Assembly: GCA_030374735.1 (NCBI GenBank)
Contig: JASCIV010000419.1
Location: 1 to 20,630, forward strand
Length of the DNA stretch: 20,630 nucleotides
Origin: Gracilaria caudata
Taxonomy: Eukaryota > Rhodophyta > Florideophyceae > Gracilariales > Gracilariaceae
Reading direction: 5' to 3'
A program made the translations under genes and the position numbers. Under the pieces are notes generated by a model. The model was not told where the DNA came from and did not search any database. It was given only the letters and a program-made list of their open reading frames with translations. Of this stretch, positions 15,555 to 20,630 are shown piece by piece; position 1 is the stretch's first letter; each line of letters starts with the position of its first letter.

Positions 15555-17630
15555 ATGCAGCCAAATCCCCCCCCATCATCATCAAATCCTCCCACCCCTG
15601 CGTCCGGTTCGCAACCTCCGCAGCCGCCTTTCGCCTCCCCCACTTCCATCAACTCGCGCGCCCGCCGTCGCCCATCCTCTGCCCCACCTCGCCCCCGCTT
15701 CACTACCCCCTCAATAGACGCATTAACGCTCCCGGACACCTTCGACGATTTCATCCGTCTGGGTGACGGAGCTCCGCCCCCCGTGACACGAAGCCCATCA
15801 CAGACACCAAGCACGGTTCACGACCCTAGCACACCCACTCAGTTTCTGACGTCTTTGGTTCGCGTCGCCACTGATACACTCGAGACAGGTCTCAGTCATG
15901 CTGCTCGAGGTGGTACAGGCATGTTGAGCGCTGCTGGCGAAGTTCTCCCAGCTCTGAGCGCGGTGTTCGCCGAGCGCACCACGCGAGAACCCACTCCGCG
16001 TTATGCCGCGCGCCCCGCACAACTGCGACAGTTGCGCGCCGCTCATGCGCCATTGCTCTTGATCCCATCACGAGCGACCGTAGTTTGTGATTCCGTGTTG
16101 GCCAGACTTGCGCCTGTGCGTCCTGGAATAGTGCGCATAGCATTAGAGAATCCACAAGGGACGGAAACTTCGTCTCATACCTCACCAAACACCTTACCTC
16201 CGACCCGCACACGCAGTTTGCCGCGTGTCACGGCCGCCGCCTTTGTACCGCGAGAGGCGCGATTCTTGATGGGGGTCAGTACGAATCACGTGTATAGCTT
16301 CTCTGTAGACTTAAATGACAGGCGGGTTTCGCGAATGTTGAGAGCAACACCGTCTAGCATCGCCGTATCGCCCGACGAGCGTTTTCTATATGTAGGGACG
16401 TCGGATGGCTACCTCCATGTGATGGATTCTAACTTATCGGTCCGTGTGACATTTTTGCCGCCAGAGATTGTCAGCGCTTCCCTGGGATCTGCTTTTCGGC
16501 ATGCGCCTGTGTCTCATGTAACTGCTTTACCAGAGAGTGCATTGATATGCTATGAGGAGGGGGTGGTATGTCATGTTACCTCGGACGGGGACTTGTTGCA
16601 CCCTCCATTTGTTGCCCATGCTCGTCGCGCCTCAGGTGCTTTGGGATTCTTCGGCGTTCTGGCTCTTACGATTGGCGATGCCACTGATCCATCTATCTGT
16701 TTGTTCGAACTTTCGACTGGGCGGTGCCTTTTGCGTAGAATGTTATCCTACGCTCCTACGTGTCTGAGGCGCGTAAATAGATCACTTAATGTCGTCCCGA
16801 GAAATGGAGAGGTATGCCCATCAGAGGTTACCTTCTTGGTAGGCGGCGAAGAAGGCTACGTTGAAGTATTCCGTCTTGTAGTGCTCTCACCACAGAAAGT
16901 TGAATTGAATATGGTGTATACCGTCAGTGAACGCGTAAGAAAGAAGGATAAGAACGTAGTCGACTTGCACTATCTACCGGAGGAAGCAATGATCTTGGCA
17001 CTACTGTCGTGTGGTGAAGTCAGAAGATGGCACTTGACTCGAAGCCAAGCCAGCTCTTTGTCGTTGATAGAGGAGGATTCTTCAGTGCAACCTACGTTCA
17101 CGGAGCAGAATGTTGTAGAAGCTACAGAGCAGGACTTCAGTCTTCCTGACTACGGACGTCATACATCAACGAATGTCCTCAAAGCACAGACGGTTCTTGC
17201 CACAATTCTGGACGAAGATGTTGTTCCCGAGCAAGTAAAGGACACACTTGTCACAGAATTCACCAAAGAACAGTCTGCTATGGTGTCGAAGCTTGTAAAT
17301 TCCGACACAGAGCTTCGTCGTGCCAGAAGAAGAATCCTCGCTCGGTTTACCAATGGTATACGGTCGGACAATGAACTCGGCTCTCTAGCGGAGCGTACTT
17401 TGGCTAGAGCCTCTAAGCGTATGGCCGCAATGGAGATGGAGCATGTTACAAGAGAGCATTCTGTAACATTTCGAGAAATCCAGAGTGAAACTGTAGTCAA
17501 GTTGAAGGCCATGTTGAAGGGCGTTTTTTCGATGCCGTTTGTCTTGAGAGCCAATTCCGAAGCCTTGAGTCAGGCAAAGCGTGACGCAGAAAGCATAGAT
17601 CCAGAAGACACGCAAACCGGGTGGAACTGA
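15555..17630 (+). CDS. beta-propeller-like protein of unknown function (691 residues)
   Basis: The start is the first in-frame ATG (15555). Residues 1-95 are Pro/Ser/Arg-rich and disordered. Residues 98-140 (FLTSLVRVATDTLETGLSHA, then a Gly/Ala stretch) could form an amphipathic helix. From about 165 to 495 repeated four-strand blades fit a seven-bladed propeller of degenerate WD type: AFVPREARFLMGVSTNHVYS, IAVSPDERFLYVGTSDGYLH with VMDS, FLVGGEEGYVEVFR and MILALLSCGEVRRWHLT. Blades end in VYSF, LHVMD, VEVFR and RRWHL, as in WD40 folds. Residues 540-690 are helical and charged, with probable coiled coil (LVNSDTELRRARRRILARF). Propeller plus helical tail is the design of many coat, pore and autophagy scaffold subunits, but I recognise none here. 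No intron. Two upstream ATGs (15521, 15532) in other frames overlap the start. Confidence 0.8.
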   Translation: MQPNPPPSSSNPPTPASGSQPPQPPFASPTSINSRARRRPSSAPPRPRFTTPSIDALTLPDTFDDFIRLGDGAPPPVTRSPSQTPSTVHDPSTPTQFLTSLVRVATDTLETGLSHAARGGTGMLSAAGEVLPALSAVFAERTTREPTPRYAARPAQLRQLRAAHAPLLLIPSRATVVCDSVLARLAPVRPGIVRIALENPQGTETSSHTSPNTLPPTRTRSLPRVTAAAFVPREARFLMGVSTNHVYSFSVDLNDRRVSRMLRATPSSIAVSPDERFLYVGTSDGYLHVMDSNLSVRVTFLPPEIVSASLGSAFRHAPVSHVTALPESALICYEEGVVCHVTSDGDLLHPPFVAHARRASGALGFFGVLALTIGDATDPSICLFELSTGRCLLRRMLSYAPTCLRRVNRSLNVVPRNGEVCPSEVTFLVGGEEGYVEVFRLVVLSPQKVELNMVYTVSERVRKKDKNVVDLHYLPEEAMILALLSCGEVRRWHLTRSQASSLSLIEEDSSVQPTFTEQNVVEATEQDFSLPDYGRHTSTNVLKAQTVLATILDEDVVPEQVKDTLVTEFTKEQSAMVSKLVNSDTELRRARRRILARFTNGIRSDNELGSLAERTLARASKRMAAMEMEHVTREHSVTFREIQSETVVKLKAMLKGVFSMPFVLRANSEALSQAKRDAESIDPEDTQTGWN

Positions 17631-18125
17631 GCAAAAGTGTTAATTGTCGAAGAAAAGTGCCTTGACTTTGCAAGTCGATAGTCAGGTCTTTTGATGCCGA
17701 CAAAGGCAAAATGAGGGCTGCTTGCTCTTGCAAACTGCTCAACCTAATCTTCATTGGCTTAAGTGTCTTATCCCGACTTTTTCCGTTTTTCTTGACTGAT
17801 GAGCTACAGCACACCTGCTTTATGATACAACTGAGAATGCTTTGCCGTTCGACCATTTCATGTATGCGAAAAGTTTGTGTAAGATACTATACGGTTCTCA
17901 AAAAGTAGCAGTCACCCTGATGATGCTTCTTTCTTTTTTATGATTCGTTTAGTTTCAATGGAATGAGTCCGTACCATAGGAATAAGAACACTCACGATGA
18001 GCTCGCGATGAGCTTTAAAGGTTGACATCGTCTGGCTCCTCTCTAAAAGAACCTCGCCGTATACGCCTGATCTTCGAAGTATAGGTGTTTTGAATACGCT
18101 GAGTTTGGGGCCAACTGTATGCAAG
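17631..18125. other. ambiguous region after the propeller gene
   Basis: A + frame 17711-17908 (real ATG, hydrophobic LLNLIFIGLSVLSRLFPFF) ends near a good donor GTAAGA at 17880 and could be a first exon of the EamA-like candidate. On the minus strand 18166-17912 is open with a real ATG (MALSPTTTTIDSSYLHTVG). Their compositions are not decisive. A TTTTTTATGATTCGTTTAG string ending at 17952 is a good acceptor on +. Confidence 0.3.
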
Positions 18126-18590
18126 TACGAACTGTCAATCGTCGTTGTGGTTGGTGAAAGTGCCATCAATCAATACGGAGTTAACCTTATTGCACTCTAT
18201 TCTGTGCTATGGACTATGTTGAGCGGAGACGAAAGACTAGGAGGTAATTCCGACACTTTCGTTCCTTTGCGTACTTAAGGCGTTCTGATTGGCATGAACG
18301 CTGTATTTGTTATCATGGCGTCCTGTCTTAACTTGGGAGCTTCTCATGAACAAGAAGTTGGCTTGAGAGAACCGACTGTCGACCGTTCTCATCAAGTGTC
18401 TGATATGTTACAAACGTCGTTGATTTGCAGAAGCAATGGATCCGAAACTATAAATCGCATTCAAACCAATATCTCAAGCACCCCTTGCCGTAAATCTTCG
18501 AGGTCCGTAAGATTTCTTTCACGAAGTGGGACTATGGAGACGCCTGACTATACGTTAGGCGCACGAAGTTTTATTCCATGGCCTATGTAA
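18126..18590 (+). CDS. EamA/DMT-like transporter tail (partial model)
   Basis: Two pieces join in frame across a 36-base GTAATT...ACTTAAG intron (18244-18279). The joint reads GVNLIALYSVLWTMLSGDER, then LGGVLIGMNAVFVIMASCLN. This matches the closing part of EamA domains: a hydrophobic helix, a Gly-x-Glu-Arg-Leu turn, then a second helix beginning with Gly. G-first codons are 42-46 percent across it, well above the overlapping minus frames. A hydrophilic tail of about 75 residues follows to a stop at 18590. EamA proteins carry metabolites or nucleotide sugars across membranes with ten spans. Upstream spans are not convincingly found, so the gene is incomplete, has more exons, or is a relic. 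Confidence 0.35.
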
Positions 18591-19293
18591 AGAATCGTAT
18601 CGTTGGTCTTGGGTCAATTTCGAAGTCTCACTTTTCAAGGTCTTTCTCGAATTCCAGCAAACGAGTATATTCGTCAGTGCTTCCTCCGGCGGCAACGATG
18701 TTTTCGCTTGGTATAGAAGAGCAAGAGATCCCAGGAAAACTAGAAGCGTTTCCAGAGGATGCCAAGGTTTCATGCACAGCATCATATTCTTTGATGTGGA
18801 CATCAACTTCAATTACTACTAGAAATAAAACTCTCTGCGGAAAGTTTTCTCTCACCAGGAAGGCTAACAACTTACGTGGAAATTATCCAATCAAATCTTT
18901 ACTCTGTCGACAAGAGTATCAGTCCATATCCTCCTTTTAAATACAGAACGCACTCGTTTCTTTACAAGGATGAGAACAAGCATTGATGATCAAACAAGTC
19001 CTGCGACCATGGAAGAACCCGGATATGCAGTCTGTATATCCTGACACATATCTGTATCTGAAAAAGAAATCCTAGAGGAACTCGAGGTCAGAATCCGGAA
19101 CGAAATATTATGTTCGCCTTTTAATCTTAATTTAGATGACGGTATGTGAGGTGTATGCACTGTATACAGACTGTGGTTATGAAAGGCCAGATCGGACGAG
19201 ATTGGCAAGCTGTTGCAGCAGACGATGTCGGTGAGAGCCTCAAGCGGGAGTCAGGTCATCACTTGAGCGGAAACGAGGAACGTTTTATGAAGT
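18591..19293. other. mostly intergenic, one doubtful minus-strand exon
   Basis: On the minus strand 18870-18628 has coding-like composition (43 percent G-first codons; VVIEVDVHIKEYDAVHETLA, TDEYTRLLEFEKDLEK) and ends at a donor GTGAGA. A 49-base intron to TTTACATAG would end it at a stop near 18555. It lacks an ATG, has no clear upstream exon, and overlaps a + frame at 18578-18940. It may be one exon of an unknown or decayed gene. From 18940 to 19293 I see only short frames and the 5' flank of the last gene. Confidence 0.3.
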
Positions 19294-20235
19294 ATGTGCA
19301 ACCACGGATGTTCTTTTGTTAACTATCTGGCGATAAACATGGCCAAGCGTTGCTTTTGTGGAAGGCATTCTCACGACACCAGTCCTCCAACCCTCCGGGT
19401 CTCAGCGGTAAGAGATATGCACAGTAATGTTTTTGGGTTGAATCCTCGATACGACGTGTCGATGAAGACCGGAAAAGAAGGCAGCGAGACGTTTCAGGTT
19501 CTAAAAGCAGATATCCAAGAGTATCTTGCCAATGTTGCGGAGGAGATACCCAATCCTCTGTCGTATGTCAACTTGAGGAAAGAAGGAAGGATTGACCTAG
19601 TTTCACGCATCATCGATGCTGGAGGTTATATAGAAGTTTCGAAGCGACTAGGAGTTCCAGTAGACGAAACGCAGTTTGTACCACCACCTAGTGTGGCCAC
19701 AGATGAACTATTTAAGCCATTCCCTAAGCCCGAAGATCAAGGGGCGTCGATTGCAATCGGAAGAAGCTTAGAAGAGAGGATGAAATCTGTCGACAAACCT
19801 GTAAAACGGAACGAGTTTTCAAAACCAATGACGAAGAGAGAGAAGTCAAGAATCGAAGCAGTGCCTACTGCAGCAGAGCTCATCGAGCAAAACGAACGAA
19901 TTCTACCTCGTGTAACTGATGAACCTTCGATTGACGGAGAGAATTTGTCGCTGACAATACCCATGAGACTGGGTCTTTTAACTCTGACGACAATAGCTGC
20001 CATTGGTTTTGGAAAGGCAAGCAGCGGTGTGATTAGTCCAAATATTATCGCCACTTCTAAAGCCATAGCTAGTGGTCTTACTTTTGCTCACTCTCTACTG
20101 GCAATCTACTGCGCTCTTCTGATCGCACCACGAATGCATCGTGGCTCCTCTCTCTGGTTCATCAAGGTTCTTCTGGGAGGCCCACTTGCAGTGGTTGAAC
20201 TGAGGACTCTAGACAATTTGGAAGCCCCCAGATAG
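19294..20235 (+). CDS. probable organelle membrane protein with HTH-like N-terminal segment
   Basis: The frame is open from ATG 19294 (313 residues); ATG 19339 (AACATGG, MAKRCFCGRHSH) is in better context and may be the true start. The first 45 residues are Cys/Arg/Ser-rich like a transit peptide. Residues 70-121 (LKADIQEYLANVAEEIPN, SYVNLRKEGRIDLVSRII, DAGGYIEVSKRLG) follow a pattern I know from plastid proteins of plants and algae: a helix, then Leu-x-x-x-Gly-Arg-x-Asp-Leu, then a Gly-Gly turn and Val-x-x-x-Leu-Gly, perhaps a nucleic-acid-binding fold. Residues 125-215 are charged and disordered. Two or three membrane spans follow at about 223-241, 258-278 and 285-303. An AATAAA lies 93 bases after the stop. 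The role is unknown; thylakoid or envelope is my guess. No intron. Confidence 0.75.
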   Translation: MCNHGCSFVNYLAINMAKRCFCGRHSHDTSPPTLRVSAVRDMHSNVFGLNPRYDVSMKTGKEGSETFQVLKADIQEYLANVAEEIPNPLSYVNLRKEGRIDLVSRIIDAGGYIEVSKRLGVPVDETQFVPPPSVATDELFKPFPKPEDQGASIAIGRSLEERMKSVDKPVKRNEFSKPMTKREKSRIEAVPTAAELIEQNERILPRVTDEPSIDGENLSLTIPMRLGLLTLTTIAAIGFGKASSGVISPNIIATSKAIASGLTFAHSLLAIYCALLIAPRMHRGSSLWFIKVLLGGPLAVVELRTLDNLEAPR

Positions 20236-20630
20236 AACTCTCTCGCGACCTCTATCTCTCTTCACAGGCAACTCATTCCATGCGGATGTCATACCGATGT
20301 ATTTCGACTAAGGCTCGCTTTCTGAGGAATAAAAGAGGAGCAATAAGTCAAGTCTTCTTCAGTATATCTGTGATTTTAGTGACCCATATACGTATATAAT
20401 CCGGAATACAAGGTTCGTACTCTGCAGGTGTCCGTTGAATGGCCTTCAGACAGAGTTAATACCAAAGATTGTACTACTACCCTTGGTACTCTGTCGATTA
20501 GCTATAGCCTCGTCTTACCCTTATAGATATTGAATGGGCACATGCTGTTCGCCTTCTCGTGGTGTGCCTGTCTCTGATCGACAAGATCGGAGCGAAATGA
20601 ACGAGCAAACGGATCTCCTACGGAGGCCAG
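20236..20630. other. 3' flank, no gene seen
   Basis: This is the trailer of the preceding gene and the window edge. No open frame, RNA gene or repeat is supportable. Confidence 0.5.
20328..20333 (+). terminator. possible polyadenylation signal AATAAA
   Basis: AATAAA stands 93 bases after the stop of the last gene, with CA- and T-rich sequence following. Many algae use weak or different signals, so this is only a candidate. Confidence 0.3.

Noticed and set aside
18361..18600. Minus-strand gene with a sterol-sensing-like start (HPLETLLVFLGSLALLY)
   Set aside because: The frame has few G-first codons, needs a stop read-through and a frameshift downstream, and two competing frames on the same bases look more coding-like.
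1..20630. tRNA, rRNA, CRISPR array, complete transposon
   Set aside because: No GGTTCGAATCC-type arm with matching acceptor stem, no rRNA-like sequence, no regularly spaced repeats, and no transposase or terminal repeats with target duplications were seen by eye.

Overview
The window reads as nuclear DNA of a photosynthetic eukaryote, most likely an alga with a primary plastid; a red alga fits best, but the lineage is an inference. The reasons are: monocistronic genes on both strands; spliceosomal introns with GTAAGT, GTACGT or GTGAGT donors and CTAAC-like branch sites; eukaryotic families (Mpv17/PMP22, Rrp8, C2H2 zinc fingers); and nucleus-encoded genes of bacterial or cyanobacterial type with N-terminal targeting-like extensions (UvrC, DUF2301).

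Layout. Positions 1-2500 are a GC-rich, repeat-bearing block with only weak gene evidence; the best candidate is a short frame at 1257-1439 (-). A proline-rich disordered protein lies at 2627-3979 (+) behind a CT-rich leader. A complete UvrC nuclease follows at 4575-6692 (+). Converging on it is a three-exon gene at 6964-8366 (-) for a helical protein with a long basic tail, resembling the ribosome-maturation factor AIRIM/C1orf109. It shares a 290-base divergent promoter with the rRNA methyltransferase Rrp8 at 8657-9517 (+). From 9.5 to 12.4 kb the DNA looks decayed or unusually fragmented: an unidentified minus-strand gene in several frame-shifted pieces (10.07-11.47 kb), and a broken C2H2 zinc-finger array (11.62-11.89 kb, +). 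The plastid-type membrane protein DUF2301 (12514-13275, +) faces a three-exon Mpv17/PMP22 gene (13598-14343, -) tail to tail. A 1.2 kb gap with several perfect hairpins precedes a 691-residue beta-propeller-like protein of unknown role (15555-17630, +). The 17.6-19.3 kb stretch is ambiguous, with an EamA-like transporter tail as the best candidate. The last gene (19294-20235, +) encodes a probable organelle membrane protein with an N-terminal helix-turn-helix-like segment.

Genes possibly working together: the Rrp8 / AIRIM-like pair shares a promoter and a likely role in ribosome biogenesis. UvrC, DUF2301 and the last gene point to organelle maintenance. The splice models were checked by hand for frame and, for Mpv17, against the family pattern. 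Models with confidence below 0.4 are tentative. Coding frames in doubtful regions were weighed partly by how often codons begin with G (about 35-45 percent in the frames judged real).
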